This document shows, in pieces, positions 50,766 through 61,265 of a stretch of 64,000 nucleotides of DNA (positions within the stretch are counted from its first letter, which is position 1; every line of letters begins with the position of its first letter). Source of the stretch: JAKQIM01 sp964633225 (GTDB lineage Bacteria > Chloroflexota > Anaerolineae > Anaerolineales > UBA4823); assembly GCA_964633225.1 (NCBI GenBank), contig CAZWFQ010000003.1:1-64000 (forward strand). The letters run 5' to 3'. The notes beneath the pieces were generated by a model. It was not told where the DNA came from. It searched no databases and saw only the letters and a list, made by a program, of their open reading frames with translations. Made by a program: the position numbers and the translations under genes.

Positions 50766-53700
50766 TTAGGATGTAGCCGTACCCGCAGGCCGCATGAACG
50801 CCCGCCACACCTTTTCGGGCGTAACTGGGTTCTCATTGATCTGCACACCGCGGCCGTCGGGTGCATATAGGCTGGCGTCTAACACTGCATTGCCAACTGC
50901 CGGAGCCACCCCATCCATCGGAATCTCTGCCACAGCCTTCACACCAAATGGGTGCGATGGCTCGTAGGTCTCCACAAAAATCGTCTCCAGCTCTGGCATT
51001 TCATGGGCCAGGAAAATATGATAATCGCGCAGATCACGCTCGCGCGGTTGGCCCTTCTCATCATACACCATTTCTTCACAAACTGCATAGCCCAGAGCCT
51101 GGGTCATCCCGCCCTCAATCTGGCCAGAGGCCGTCAGCGGGTTGACGATGACGCCCGAATCGACTGCCATCACCAGCTTGTCCACCTTCACCTGGCCCGT
51201 CTCAATATCCAGGGTTACCTCGGCAAATTGGGCAGCAAAGGGCGGCGGCGATACCGGCGACATATAAGAGGCCACCGCCATGATCTGTTCCTGGTTCTCA
51301 TGGTGCAGGGCATTGTGAGCCACTTCTGCCAGGGTCACAAATTCACCGTTGGGCGCAGACGCCCGCCCATCTGACAAGGATATCATCGCAGCAGACAGTG
51401 CTTGTGCGCCCGATGCTTTCAGACGCTCGTTGAGCATATTTGCGGCCCGCTGGCGGATCTGCTCAGCCGCCTTCTCGGCAGCACGTGTCACTGCGCCGCC
51501 AGAGATGTACGTGGTGCTTGATGCGTAAGCGCCTTTATCAAAGGGAGTGAAATCGGTATCTGAAGAGTATACAACCACATCTTCCACCCGCACGCCCAGC
51601 ACCTCTGCTGCCATCTGCGCCAGAACGGTATCCGAACCGGTCCCCAGGTCGGTGGCTCCAATGAGCAAATTGAAAGAGCCATCATCATTCATTTTGATGC
51701 TGGCAGCCCCCATATCCAGGTATGGAATAGCCGTGCCCTGCATCACCATCGCCACGCCCACCCCTTTACGCAGGTGAGGCTTGCCTGGCACATCATGCCA
51801 GGCCGCCTGGCCATATTTTTGATCCCAGCCAATGGCAGCCTTGCCCTGGCGCACACATTCTTCCAACCCGCAAGTCTGGATAGTCTCAGGGCGTGGTTCA
51901 CGCCCCTCGCTCCAGGCTGTGCTGAAGGGATGCAGCTCACCAGCGCGCAAGGCATTCTTAAGCCGGAACTCCAATGGATCGAAACCCATGGCGCGGGCAA
52001 TCTTCTCCATATGGCGCTCCAGCGGCCAATAACCCTGCGGAACGCCATAACCCCGGTAAGCACCGGCTGGCGGATGGTTGGTGTACACCACGTCGGCATA
52101 GAAACGGATGTTGGGGTTCTCGCGGTACGGGCCATCTCCCACATATAAAGCCATGGCCTTGTGCCCTGTGTTGCCGGTCACCGTCAGCGCGTGGCAGCCA
52201 TAAGCACCCGTATCGCTCAAGGCTTCCATAGAATTAGCTGTAATAGTTCCATCCAGCTTAACGCCGGTCTTCATGCGCACGCGCATGGGGTGGCGTGAGC
52301 GCGCAGCAATGAACTCTTCTTCACGGCTGTATTCATAAATCACGGGGCGGCCCGTGGCAATCGTCAGGTGAGCAGCTACATCCTCAATCAAGATCTCTTG
52401 CTTGCCGCCAAAGCCGCCGCCAATGCGCGGCTTGATCACCCGGATGCGCTTGACCGGCAGCTTCAACACTGGCGCCAGCACCCGCCGGATGTGGAAAGGC
52501 ACCTGGGTGCTGGTACGGATCACCAGGCGGTCATCCTCGTCCCAATAGGTCACCGTTACGTGCGGCTCGATATGGGCTTGCTGCACTTTGGGCACCTCGT
52601 ACTCAGCCTCAAAAATACGGTCAGCATCAGCAAAGCCTTTTTCCACATCACCAATATCAATGCGGATCTCCGCCGCCAGGTTTCGGGCGGGGTCTGAGTC
52701 GGCAAAATTGACAAATTCGGGTTCGTCGTGCAAGCGCGGCGCAGCAGGCTGCATGGCCTGGGCTGGGTCGAGCAAAGTGGGTAACAGCTCGTATTCTACA
52801 TCGATCAACTTTAAGGCTTGCTCAGCGATTTCTTCTGTCTCAGCCGCCACAAAGGCCACCCGATCACCCACAAAACGCACCTTATGATCCAATGAGAAAG
52901 CATCCAACGGGCCGGGGATGGGATCTGACTGCCCGGCGGTGGAGTAGATCACACGCGGGATGTCTTGCCAGGTCAATACTGCCGCCACCCCCGGCAGGGC
53001 ACGCGCCCGGCTGGCATCAATGCGCCGGATGTTGGCATGTGCATGCGGGCTGTGCAGTACCTTGGCGTATAACATACCGCGTAGTTCCATGTCAGCGGCA
53101 AAAGCAGGCTTACCTTGCGCCAGCTTGACGGCATCCACCTTAATTTCTGATTTACCTACCCGTTGGAGGGCTACCGGCTGCGGTGTAACCACTACCCTAG
53201 ACCTGGGACGCGCCTGCACGGCAGGTGAAGCCGGATCAGCCGGGCGGTCAGGCTCTTCGATCACATCGCCAGGCCCTTGGGCAGAGCCCCAGAAACCCGT
53301 GCCACTGACCGGAATCCCGCCTTCAGAAGTCAGGCTCGCGGAGAACTTCCCCCCCAGCACCGCCGCCGCGTGCAGCACTGCCTGGACCGGTTTCACATAG
53401 CCGGTGCAGCGGCACAATACACCTGAGAGCGCCTGGCGTACTTCCTCTTCAGATGGATCAGGGTTACGATCTAGCAACGCCTTGGCCGCCAGCAGTTGCG
53501 CCGGGGTACAGTAGCCGCATTGGATGGCGCCGCTCTCGATAAAAGCCTGCTGTAGCACATGCAGGCCATCGGTAATCTTCCAGCCCTGCTGGGGGTGCTC
53601 TCCCAATGACTCAATGGTCTGGATCAAATGACCTTCAGCTTGCGCTGCCAACAGCAAGCACGAATTAACCGGCTTGCCATCCAGCAGCACCGCACAAGCG

Positions 53701-53831
53701 CCGCATTCACCATGGTCGCAACCGTGCTTTGCGCCGTAATAACCCAGGCCGCGCAAGACCTTCAACAGGCTGTCGCCTGCCGCAACCGATACTTCTTGTA
53801 GGGTGCCGTTAATGCTCAGCGAAATCTTCAT
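50766..53831 (-). CDS. Molybdenum hydroxylase, 2Fe-2S domain fused to molybdopterin subunit (XdhD/YgfN-like)
   Basis: 1021 residues from ATG 53831 (SD GGAG 5 bases upstream). Residues ~1-155: 2Fe-2S subunit with HGCDHGECGACAVLL plus a later Cys, QCGYCTPAQLL and LCRCTGY. A spacer (about 160-225) rich in Pro/Ala/Asp follows. Residues ~230-1021: large subunit with GKPAFAADMELRGMLYAKV, RIGGGFGGKQE, PPAGAYRGYGVPQGYW and the catalytic Glu in GVKAVAEIPM. The fused plan is that of E. coli XdhD (YgfN), a YqeB/YqeC-linked enzyme of purine oxidation. Its FAD partner is the gene at 55506-56267. Confidence 0.9.
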   Translation of the reverse strand: MKISLSINGTLQEVSVAAGDSLLKVLRGLGYYGAKHGCDHGECGACAVLLDGKPVNSCLLLAAQAEGHLIQTIESLGEHPQQGWKITDGLHVLQQAFIESGAIQCGYCTPAQLLAAKALLDRNPDPSEEEVRQALSGVLCRCTGYVKPVQAVLHAAAVLGGKFSASLTSEGGIPVSGTGFWGSAQGPGDVIEEPDRPADPASPAVQARPRSRVVVTPQPVALQRVGKSEIKVDAVKLAQGKPAFAADMELRGMLYAKVLHSPHAHANIRRIDASRARALPGVAAVLTWQDIPRVIYSTAGQSDPIPGPLDAFSLDHKVRFVGDRVAFVAAETEEIAEQALKLIDVEYELLPTLLDPAQAMQPAAPRLHDEPEFVNFADSDPARNLAAEIRIDIGDVEKGFADADRIFEAEYEVPKVQQAHIEPHVTVTYWDEDDRLVIRTSTQVPFHIRRVLAPVLKLPVKRIRVIKPRIGGGFGGKQEILIEDVAAHLTIATGRPVIYEYSREEEFIAARSRHPMRVRMKTGVKLDGTITANSMEALSDTGAYGCHALTVTGNTGHKAMALYVGDGPYRENPNIRFYADVVYTNHPPAGAYRGYGVPQGYWPLERHMEKIARAMGFDPLEFRLKNALRAGELHPFSTAWSEGREPRPETIQTCGLEECVRQGKAAIGWDQKYGQAAWHDVPGKPHLRKGVGVAMVMQGTAIPYLDMGAASIKMNDDGSFNLLIGATDLGTGSDTVLAQMAAEVLGVRVEDVVVYSSDTDFTPFDKGAYASSTTYISGGAVTRAAEKAAEQIRQRAANMLNERLKASGAQALSAAMISLSDGRASAPNGEFVTLAEVAHNALHHENQEQIMAVASYMSPVSPPPFAAQFAEVTLDIETGQVKVDKLVMAVDSGVIVNPLTASGQIEGGMTQALGYAVCEEMVYDEKGQPRERDLRDYHIFLAHEMPELETIFVETYEPSHPFGVKAVAEIPMDGVAPAVGNAVLDASLYAPDGRGVQINENPVTPEKVWRAFMRPAGTATS

Positions 53832-53861
53832 CTTTACTCCGTCGTTGAACGATTCCAATCG

Positions 53862-55487
53862 TTACGCTGCGTCTTTCGGTTTCAATATCATTGCCAACAA
53901 TGCCGATATCCCTGCCAAGAGAATCCCCAAAACCGAGACGATCAATCCCTGGATCAAGGAAATGAATGACAGGAACGTGCTGTTAAATTCCGGCAGGGTC
54001 CACCCCACCACTGGGCCGTTGAGCACAAAACTGACCGCCACTGGCAGCGCCAGCAAGAAGATCACGGCAAATGTCAATCCCAGGGATGTTTCAGCGGCAA
54101 TGCGGGCACTGCCACGCAAGGCCCTTAGCCCCAGCATCACCACCAGCCAACTCGCGATCAGGGCAATTGCCGCCGTCACCGCACTGTACATGATCAGGTC
54201 AGTTGGGCTGATAACAGAACTGAGCGTATAGGTGCGCCCGCTTAAAACCGCATATCGCAGGTTGAAAATAACCAGGTACAACACCGCCCCGCCCAGCAGC
54301 CAGGCTACAATCCGGCTGCGCTTCCAAACCAGGATAGCCACCGGGATCAGCATGACCACCAGTGCCAACAGCAAGCGCGGCAGACGCTCGCCTGCCAGCC
54401 GGGCAGCCCGCGCCTCGGGAATGGTTTGCCCATCTGCCTCTCCAATGGCCCGGACGTAAGTATCCGTCAACAGTTGTTTTTGAGCCGCATCAGCGCTTTG
54501 GATGGCAGCTAACTGCTCAGCCGAAAGCAGCAGCATATCGGTGAGCGCCTGCCCCTGGGTGGCAGCCGGCAGGTTCAACCCCAATAACACGCTCAGCGTG
54601 GGGGCCACATCCACCATGTACACATCCTCATACTGACCAGGTTTTACGCCTGCCCCTACCAGCACAAAAGGTTCCAACAAGGCCACGGCGTCTTGCCCGC
54701 CGTGTCCGCCCCGGTCAATATGACCGTGATCGCTGACCACCAGCAAGGTATCCTGGCTAAAATCCAGCCTGGCTGCAATCTCTCGCAAGTGATCATCACA
54801 GCGGCGAGCGGCCTCGTCCCAACGCACATCAATTGGCCCGCCCTCATGGTGCCCGGCATAATCCACCTGGTCTAAATGGATCAGCACCAATTGGTAATCT
54901 CTGGTTTCAAGCCAGGGTAAGGCCGCATCAACAACCTGGCGGTCAGCCTCCTGGTCTTCGCCGGGCGTGTAAAAGCTAGCCTGCACCGCCGACTGAGGGG
55001 CTAACTTCTCGAACCAATAATAACCCGAGATGGCCGTTTGCAGCCCGACACGCTCTGCTGCGGCGAACAGGTTGTCTTGGGTCCAGGTAGGGATGGCTTC
55101 GTAATCCAGGTTCACTGCTGGCCCATCGCTGATATCAGGCCAGGCGCCCGTAAAGAGCACCGAATAACCCGTCTCAGAATACGAGGGGGGTTGACTGTGC
55201 ATGGTGGCCCAGGCCCCCTGCTGGCGCAGTTCATTCAGATAGGGGGTCACTTCTGCATCCAGCGAAGTATCCAGGCGTAAGCCGTCGATCAACACAAATA
55301 CCACCCGCTGGGTCAGAGGCTGGCCCAAGGGCTGGGCAGGCTGAGGCGGGGTCTCGCTCAAGGGCGAGCGATATACATACAACGAATCAATCAAACTGGT
55401 GGCGCCGAAGTACCCCGCGGCCGCCAGGATCAAACACCCTAAGATACCTAGGTAAATCCAACGATACTTCATTCGAGTTTGCTCCAT
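53862..55487 (-). CDS. Membrane-bound alkaline-phosphatase-superfamily phosphodiesterase/phosphatase
   Basis: 541 residues from ATG 55487 (AGG 5 bases upstream; ATG 55472 with GGAG is the alternative). One N-terminal helix (about 12-32), then the alkaline phosphatase fold outside: VVFVLIDGLRLDTS (metal Asp), the nucleophile Ser/Thr near YSETGYSVLFTG, LIHLDQVDYAGHH, and VVSDHGHIDRGGHGGQD with metal ligands. Four or five membrane helices fill the C-terminal ~170 residues. Closest look: nucleotide pyrophosphatase/PigN-type. It lies between the two genes of hydroxylase set B, 18 bases from the FAD gene and 30 from the fusion gene, so it is probably in the same operon. It might supply nucleosides from outside (inference). 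Confidence 0.75.
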   Translation of the reverse strand: MEQTRMKYRWIYLGILGCLILAAAGYFGATSLIDSLYVYRSPLSETPPQPAQPLGQPLTQRVVFVLIDGLRLDTSLDAEVTPYLNELRQQGAWATMHSQPPSYSETGYSVLFTGAWPDISDGPAVNLDYEAIPTWTQDNLFAAAERVGLQTAISGYYWFEKLAPQSAVQASFYTPGEDQEADRQVVDAALPWLETRDYQLVLIHLDQVDYAGHHEGGPIDVRWDEAARRCDDHLREIAARLDFSQDTLLVVSDHGHIDRGGHGGQDAVALLEPFVLVGAGVKPGQYEDVYMVDVAPTLSVLLGLNLPAATQGQALTDMLLLSAEQLAAIQSADAAQKQLLTDTYVRAIGEADGQTIPEARAARLAGERLPRLLLALVVMLIPVAILVWKRSRIVAWLLGGAVLYLVIFNLRYAVLSGRTYTLSSVISPTDLIMYSAVTAAIALIASWLVVMLGLRALRGSARIAAETSLGLTFAVIFLLALPVAVSFVLNGPVVGWTLPEFNSTFLSFISLIQGLIVSVLGILLAGISALLAMILKPKDAA

Positions 55488-55505
55488 CAAAACCTGATCA
55501 CTGCC

Positions 55506-56267
55506 TCATTCCAGGCAGCGTTTTGCCAGGGTTGCAGCCATTGCACAGCGGTATTCGGCACTGGCCCATTGATCATCTGCCTGGCTGTAAGCATTGTGTG
55601 CTGCAGCCTCCACCCCTCCGGGCTCAGGTCCATCCATCGCCAAGAGCGGGGCAGTGCCCCATCCACCCAACGCCAGGCGTGTACGGCCTGCCGGCCATTG
55701 CGCCAGTGCCGCGCAAACAATTGGCCGGTCAGCAGGCGTGCGCGCCACAGATTGATATGAAAGCTTGACCGTAGTAGCCGCCAGCACGATTTCCGTGATC
55801 AATCCGCGGCTCGGTCCGGCCTGCCGCATGGGCAGCCAACTACCGAGGCCAATCTTCTCACTGCCGCCCACTTTCCGGATGGTCAGGGAAGCATCCAAAG
55901 CCAACATGACCGTTGTGAGTGGAGAGCGGCCGTCTGCAGATGCCAGGGTTCCCGCCAGGGTGGCAGCCTGGCGCAAGTTGTGCGTCACTTCCAGCCGGAT
56001 CGCCTCATAGAATATATCCGGTAAGCCCGGATGATCCAGCAAGTTCTGCAAAGTGACCGTTGCGCCCAGGTGCAGGTTATTTCCGCGCACTTCAATCTTG
56101 TTCAGGTCCAGGGCCTGCAGATCAATTACAGCCACCGCTCGAGACTCTGCCTGGGCCCAGCGGTTAAGCACCGTCCCGCCGCCCAGGGGCAGGGTCAATG
56201 GCTCTGACCGTTTTATCAACCGCAGAGCTTCATCAATTGTTTTTGGACGTTGGTATTCAACGATCAT
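55506..56267 (-). CDS. Molybdenum hydroxylase FAD subunit (YgfM/CoxM-like)
   Basis: 253 residues from ATG 56267 (AAGGAG 10 bases upstream; the frame opens to 56291 but overlaps the preceding gene). FAD-binding signs: LPLGGGTVLNRWAQ, HLGATVTLQNLLDHP, LRQAATLAGTLASADGRSP. The typical N-R-A-T-L-x-G segment is only partly kept. It would take electrons from the clusters of the fusion enzyme at 50766. It begins 7 bases after the response-regulator/cyclase gene stop and is followed by the phosphatase gene. Confidence 0.85.
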   Translation of the reverse strand: MIVEYQRPKTIDEALRLIKRSEPLTLPLGGGTVLNRWAQAESRAVAVIDLQALDLNKIEVRGNNLHLGATVTLQNLLDHPGLPDIFYEAIRLEVTHNLRQAATLAGTLASADGRSPLTTVMLALDASLTIRKVGGSEKIGLGSWLPMRQAGPSRGLITEIVLAATTVKLSYQSVARTPADRPIVCAALAQWPAGRTRLALGGWGTAPLLAMDGPEPGGVEAAAHNAYSQADDQWASAEYRCAMAATLAKRCLE

Positions 56268-56274
56268 TCCAAAT

Positions 56275-57348
56275 TCACTCCTTCTTACCAATCAAAAAGT
56301 AGGCCATCATATCGGGCTTGTTGGTCACCGGGATCAAGCTGCGCGCCTCAAACAAGTACTTGTCTTGCAGCCGCTCCTTCGTCACCGCTGAAACCTGGAT
56401 CCGTCCTGGTACACCGTTCGCTTCCATGCTTTCAGCCACGCGCATTGTATCTCCCCACAGGTCATAAATGAACTTCTTGCGCCCCACCACCCCTGCCACA
56501 ACAGGCCCAGTGTGGATCCCAATGCGAATGCGCACCGGGCGGCCCTGGCTTGTCTCGAGTGCGGTATCTGCCATGCTGCCAATGGCCTGCTGCATATCCA
56601 AGGCCATCGCGGCCACTGCCTCGGCATGGTCTGGCCTGGGGGTTGGCAAGCCGCCGGCGATCAGGTAATTATCACCGATCGTTTTGATCTTTTCCAGGCC
56701 GTACTTGGCTGCCAATTCATCGAAACAAGAGAAGACCCCATTCAGCATCATGATCAGGTTGCCTGGGGTCATGTTCTCAGCCATGCGCGTGAAGCCAACA
56801 ATATCTGCAAACAGCACGGTTACATCTGCAAAGCTATCCGCAATCACCAATTCGCCGCGCTTGAGTTTTTCGGCCACCGGCTGCGGCAGGATGTTCAACA
56901 ACAGGTGCTCGGCTTTATCACGCTCTTCTTGCAAGGTAGCCAGGTAAGCTTGCTCCTGGTCACGCAGGCGCTTTTTTTCCAGGCAGGCATCGATACGCGC
57001 GCTTAGCAGCACCGGATTAAAAGGCTTGGGCAGGTAATCTTCTGCACCCATCTCAATGCAGCGCACAATGCTTTCCAGTTCATCCAAAGCCGAGATCACA
57101 ATCACTGGCAAAGAACGCAAAGCCGGTTCTTGCTTCATGGCATCCAATACCTGGTAGCCATCCATTTCTGGCATCAAAATATCCAACAACACCAGGTCAA
57201 AGGCCTGGGAACGCATCTTTTCAATGGCTTGCAAACCGTTCTCAGCCAGGTCAACCTTATGCCCTTGCTGCTGTAAGCTGAACTCCAGCTTCATGCGGTT
57301 CAGGCGGTTGTCATCCACCACAAGGATCGTCCCGGGCCGCTTATCCAC
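56275..57348 (-). CDS. Response regulator with class III adenylate-cyclase output domain
   Basis: 357 residues. Receiver domain (about 6-125, phospho-Asp in VLLDILMPEMDGY, Lys in LPKPFN). A coiled-coil joint (about 130-155) follows, then a cyclase domain (about 160-350): FADIVGF (metal), KTIGDNYLI (second metal; Lys for adenine), YDLWGDTMRVAESM. The last motif usually reads WGDTVNxASRM: the transition-state Asn is Arg and the Arg is Ser, so activity may be low or absent. The start is GTG, directly after the TGA of the hybrid kinase, so they are coupled and the kinase is its likely phosphate source. Confidence 0.9.
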   Translation of the reverse strand: MDKRPGTILVVDDNRLNRMKLEFSLQQQGHKVDLAENGLQAIEKMRSQAFDLVLLDILMPEMDGYQVLDAMKQEPALRSLPVIVISALDELESIVRCIEMGAEDYLPKPFNPVLLSARIDACLEKKRLRDQEQAYLATLQEERDKAEHLLLNILPQPVAEKLKRGELVIADSFADVTVLFADIVGFTRMAENMTPGNLIMMLNGVFSCFDELAAKYGLEKIKTIGDNYLIAGGLPTPRPDHAEAVAAMALDMQQAIGSMADTALETSQGRPVRIRIGIHTGPVVAGVVGRKKFIYDLWGDTMRVAESMEANGVPGRIQVSAVTKERLQDKYLFEARSLIPVTNKPDMMAYFLIGKKE

Positions 57349-60300
57349 TCACTGCCTCAACGCATCCGCCAGCATCCTGGCAACCTCTTGATACTGAATG
57401 CCAACCTGATCCAGCAGATCGGCGGCACCATCCAGGCGACTTTCCTTGCCCATGTATTCCAGTTCGCGGCAAAGCCGGGTGAGCTTGTGCGCCCCAAACT
57501 GGGCACTGTTTGCCTTGAGGCTGTGGGCGGCAAGCCGCAGCGCGGCGACATCGCCTTGTTCGATCGCCTGGCGCATCGCTTCCAACTGGTGCGGCCCATC
57601 CTCCAGCAAAGTGGCGATCAGATCTTTGACAAACCCGCTGTCACCCCCAGCCATACCCCAGATCTGGGTAAGATCCAATATCTGCGAAGCATCAGCTTGA
57701 GGCGCCGCCGGGGCTGGCTGGCCAGGCGCATTTGATTGCAAAGCAACCTCTACCAACCCATCTTTGCGAGATGCAAGATTGGCTGCCAGACGGCAATTTT
57801 TTAGCGCATAGATCAACTCATCCACCTGGATCGGCTTGGCCAGGTAATCATCCATGCCAGCCGCCAGGCAGGCCGAGCGGTCTTCGCGCATGGCATTGGC
57901 GGTCATGGCAATCACCCGTGGGCGGCGCTCGGCTGGCAAATCCTGATGGATGCGCCGGGAGGCTTCCAGGCCATCCATTTCGGGCATTTGCACATCCATC
58001 AGCACCACATCGTAATCCTGGCGCTGCAGAGCATCCAAAACCTCCAGGCCATTACCTGCCACGTCTGCCCGGTATCCCATCCGTTCCAGCATCCTTAAAG
58101 CCAGCTTCTGGTTAACCGCGTTATCCTCCGCCAGCAAGATGCGCAACGGATTGCGGGAGCCCATTTCGGGGTCAAAGTGCATGCCATCTGGCGAAGCCAA
58201 TTCGGGGGCACTGCCAACTGCAAAAATATCGACCAAAATGTTATATAACTGCGAAGCTTTAATAGGCTTAGTGAGGTAAACCGTAAAGGCATCATTTTCA
58301 TCACCTGCATCGTGCGGCCCCACCGAGCTGAGCATCACCATGGGGATGACACCTGCCCCGCGCAGGTGCTTGATCTCCGCGGCCAGGGTCAAGCCATCCA
58401 TTTCGGGCATCTGCACATCCAGGATGGCAATATCAAACTGCTGCCCCTGGCGGATCCATTCCAAAGCCTCCAAAGGCGAAGCCGTTACCGCCGGCAGCAT
58501 CCCCCAAGACTGTGACTGAAGGGTCAGAATACGGCGGTTGGTGGCATTATCATCCACAATCAAAGCCCGCCGCCCGTGTAAATCGGGCTGAACGCGCTCG
58601 AGATATGCCGGGGTGGGGATTGGAGCAGGCTGTGCCTTGATGGTGAAGTGGAACGTGCTGCCTTTGCCCAGTTCACTCTCCACCCACATCGTGCCACCCA
58701 TCAGCTCTGCTAAGCGTTTGCTGATTGCCAGCCCCAGGCCGGTGCCGCCATAACGGCGGGTAGTTGAAGAATCGACCTGAGTAAAGGATTGGAATAGATG
58801 ATCAACCCGGTCAGAGGGAATGCCAATCCCTGTATCATGCACAGAAAAATGGAGCATGAACGCACCCTCACAAGGATCGCTTCCTTCTGCCACGGCCCCC
58901 ACGCTGCCTGCTGGTGCCAGGGCTGGCCCCATACATTGAACATTGACCACCACCTCACCCAGCTCGGTGAACTTCACCGCATTGCTCAAAAGGTTGACCA
59001 AGATCTGGCGTAAGCGGGTCACATCCCCGTAAATAGCAGCCGGAACTTTTTCATCCAGCAAATAAGCGATATCCAGTGACTTCTCAGATGCCCGGGTAGC
59101 TAACAGATCGAGGGCACTTTCAATGCAGTCTCGCAGGTTCAATGCCTGGCGTTCCAGCTCCATCCGCCCGGCCTCAATCTTCGAAAAATCCAGGATATCG
59201 TTAATGATGGTCAATAACGCATCCCCGCTCTGGCGGATCGTCTCAGTGAATTCAAGCTGCTCAGCGGTCAGGTTGGTATCCAGCAGCAGGCTGGTCATAC
59301 CAATCACTGCGTTCATGGGGGTGCGGATCTCATGGCTCATCGTCGCCAGGAAGACACTCTTGGCCTGGTTAGCGGCCTCTGCCGCATCTTTGGCCTGCTG
59401 CATAGCTTCAAACAAGCGGGCATTTTCAATCGCCCCGCTGATCTGCCCGGTAATGGTCTCTGCCAGCTTCACTTCTTCGTCTGAGAAAGAGACTGCCTTC
59501 TCATCCCGGTCCACACCAATCGTGCCAAAGACTTCACCCCGCGCCACCATGGGGATGATCATCAACGAGCGCGATCGGCGCTCGCTTAACAGGCCATGGA
59601 TCTTTTCTGTCAGGGGGCTGGTTTGCGCATTTGCGATGTTGATTGGCTGCATGGTCTGGATGACACGCATGGATGACAAATTGCCGTCCAAAGGGATGAA
59701 AGTGCCCAAATCTGTCTGCGCATTTGGATCGCGCTGCTGATCAACCACCAACACCAACCCATTACGCTGCACATCTAGCAGGGCGATGCCGCAACTGTGC
59801 CCATTAAAAATCTGAAGCATTTCCCGGGCTACGCTGTCTAGAGCCGTACGCGCATCCCTGGCAGCGGTCACCAACCCCATGATGCGGTTCAAGACAGCCA
59901 GTTCTTGAATGCGCTTTTCCAACTGTGCGGTGCGTTGTTCGACTTTTTCTTCCAGGTTTTGGTTGTACTCTTCTAGCCGCGCCTTGGCCTGCTCCAGGTC
60001 TGACATGGCCTTGTGCTTGGCTTCAAGGTTGGAGGCCTGAAAACGTAACAAGAACACCAACAACAAGCACACCACCACCACAATCATGGCGGTTGGCACC
60101 ACCTCGGTCAACAAGCTGGTCAGATCGGTGGGATTTTGGGTATAGATCAACCACTGATCCAGTTTTCGGGCCTGGGCCAGGTAGGTGAAACCTGCCAGGG
60201 TGAGCAGGCTAAGCAGGGTCATCACCAACCCCGAGCGCACACTGACCAATACCAGCGCCACAATCGGCAGCAAAACCAGGTACTCTCGCCCCGCGCCAGG

Positions 60301-60606
60301 CAGCCCGCCTCGCACCAGGGCAACCGCCCCCACCACATACAAAAGCACCAGGATAACCCAGCCCTTTACCTGGGCAGGCACCTGCCTGAGGTAGGTAATG
60401 GCAATCAAAATCACGTACAACAGGACATAAAGCAGCATTGCCGGTCGCTGGGCAGGATCTTGCCAACCCCCAGCAATTGCTACCACCAAGATCGGCAGCC
60501 CCACAACCGTCATCACCATCAACACCACACGCAAGACGCGAGCACGCCACTCGTTCAACAACGAGTCAATTTGACGGCTTCTGACGTGGGGGATTTTGAT
60601 CTTCAT
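57349..60606 (-). CDS. Hybrid sensor histidine kinase with GAF, two receivers and Hpt
   Basis: 1085 residues. About six N-terminal membrane helices (20-195), a coiled coil (200-235), a GAF domain (about 245-395), HisKA with phospho-His in [15 protein letters not shown], HATPase ([22 protein letters not shown]), receiver 1 ([12 protein letters not shown], phospho-Asp in [12 protein letters not shown]), receiver 2 ([24 protein letters not shown]) and a C-terminal Hpt ([14 protein letters not shown]). A multi-step phosphorelay in one protein. The signal is unknown; the GAF or membrane part senses it. It leads the operon that runs into the cyclase regulator and hydroxylase set B. Confidence 0.95.
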   Translation of the reverse strand: MKIKIPHVRSRQIDSLLNEWRARVLRVVLMVMTVVGLPILVVAIAGGWQDPAQRPAMLLYVLLYVILIAITYLRQVPAQVKGWVILVLLYVVGAVALVRGGLPGAGREYLVLLPIVALVLVSVRSGLVMTLLSLLTLAGFTYLAQARKLDQWLIYTQNPTDLTSLLTEVVPTAMIVVVVCLLLVFLLRFQASNLEAKHKAMSDLEQAKARLEEYNQNLEEKVEQRTAQLEKRIQELAVLNRIMGLVTAARDARTALDSVAREMLQIFNGHSCGIALLDVQRNGLVLVVDQQRDPNAQTDLGTFIPLDGNLSSMRVIQTMQPINIANAQTSPLTEKIHGLLSERRSRSLMIIPMVARGEVFGTIGVDRDEKAVSFSDEEVKLAETITGQISGAIENARLFEAMQQAKDAAEAANQAKSVFLATMSHEIRTPMNAVIGMTSLLLDTNLTAEQLEFTETIRQSGDALLTIINDILDFSKIEAGRMELERQALNLRDCIESALDLLATRASEKSLDIAYLLDEKVPAAIYGDVTRLRQILVNLLSNAVKFTELGEVVVNVQCMGPALAPAGSVGAVAEGSDPCEGAFMLHFSVHDTGIGIPSDRVDHLFQSFTQVDSSTTRRYGGTGLGLAISKRLAELMGGTMWVESELGKGSTFHFTIKAQPAPIPTPAYLERVQPDLHGRRALIVDDNATNRRILTLQSQSWGMLPAVTASPLEALEWIRQGQQFDIAILDVQMPEMDGLTLAAEIKHLRGAGVIPMVMLSSVGPHDAGDENDAFTVYLTKPIKASQLYNILVDIFAVGSAPELASPDGMHFDPEMGSRNPLRILLAEDNAVNQKLALRMLERMGYRADVAGNGLEVLDALQRQDYDVVLMDVQMPEMDGLEASRRIHQDLPAERRPRVIAMTANAMREDRSACLAAGMDDYLAKPIQVDELIYALKNCRLAANLASRKDGLVEVALQSNAPGQPAPAAPQADASQILDLTQIWGMAGGDSGFVKDLIATLLEDGPHQLEAMRQAIEQGDVAALRLAAHSLKANSAQFGAHKLTRLCRELEYMGKESRLDGAADLLDQVGIQYQEVARMLADALRQ

Positions 60607-60644
60607 GCTAAGACATTTGTTAGCCAGGCATCCCGAGAAAAAGG

Positions 60645-61136
60645 TTATTCAAGCTCTTGATCCTCTTCAGGGTAAACTTTCCAACCCAAAGCTTCCAGGT
60701 CAGCCTGCGTCATCCCTTCTGAGGGCACGTTCACAAGCAGTGCCTCTGCTTCTGCCAGCAACTGCCCATCCGCAGAATAAATGGCGCTGGTGGCAGTGGC
60801 GACACGGCCCTTATCTTTGCCGGCCCGCCCTACCACGCGCAGGGGCTGCCCAATGGGCACATTCTTGCGATAACGCACATCCAGGCGGGCGGTGTACATG
60901 AACCGTGGTTCGCCTTCGACAGGGTCTTTGGTGTAAACCCGACCCGCCGCTTCATCCAACATAGACGCCACAATCCCACCATGCACAACCCCCGGATAGC
61001 TCTGGAAATGCTCCGGGACGGTATATTCCACCAGCACCTCGCCAGGGGCGGTTTGATAGAATTTCAATTTCAAGCCATGCGGGTTTTCGAGACCGCAGAT
61101 AAAACAATGTCGAGAATTGGGCTGGCGGTTGCGCAA
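60645..61136 (-). CDS. PaaI-type hotdog thioesterase
   Basis: 163 residues. Hotdog fold of the 4HBT/PaaI family: an N-terminal [15 protein letters not shown] (Cys pair), then [18 protein letters not shown] on the central helix, where Asp and the HGG loop form the active site, and [11 protein letters not shown]. It would hydrolyse an acyl-CoA; the substrate is unknown. The N-terminal CxxC may bind metal. It lies 38 bases upstream of the hybrid kinase on the same strand. Confidence 0.88.
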   Translation of the reverse strand: MRNRQPNSRHCFICGLENPHGLKLKFYQTAPGEVLVEYTVPEHFQSYPGVVHGGIVASMLDEAAGRVYTKDPVEGEPRFMYTARLDVRYRKNVPIGQPLRVVGRAGKDKGRVATATSAIYSADGQLLAEAEALLVNVPSEGMTQADLEALGWKVYPEEDQELE

Positions 61137-61223
61137 TGTAGTTCTCCTCAGTGAAAGATCAACTGGTTAATTATACCCTCTGCCATTGCCCCAAGGATCC
61201 TGACGACAGACACAATCCTTAAA

Positions 61224-61242
61224 GGGGGGGCAATGCCCCCCC
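61224..61242 (-). terminator. G/C-tract hairpin after the F420-type oxidoreductase
   Basis: An 8-bp stem of a G tract and a C tract with an AAT loop, 23 bases beyond the oxidoreductase stop on the minus strand. The RNA then reads CTTTAAGG, a short T run. Confidence 0.5.
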
Positions 61243-61265
61243 CATAAATGCTAGATTAATCTTAC

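Noticed and set aside
27604..56267. Selenocysteine (in-frame UGA) in the hydroxylase genes
   Set aside because: All hydroxylase frames run through without in-frame UGA at cofactor positions. The selenium link, if real, is the labile-ligand kind.
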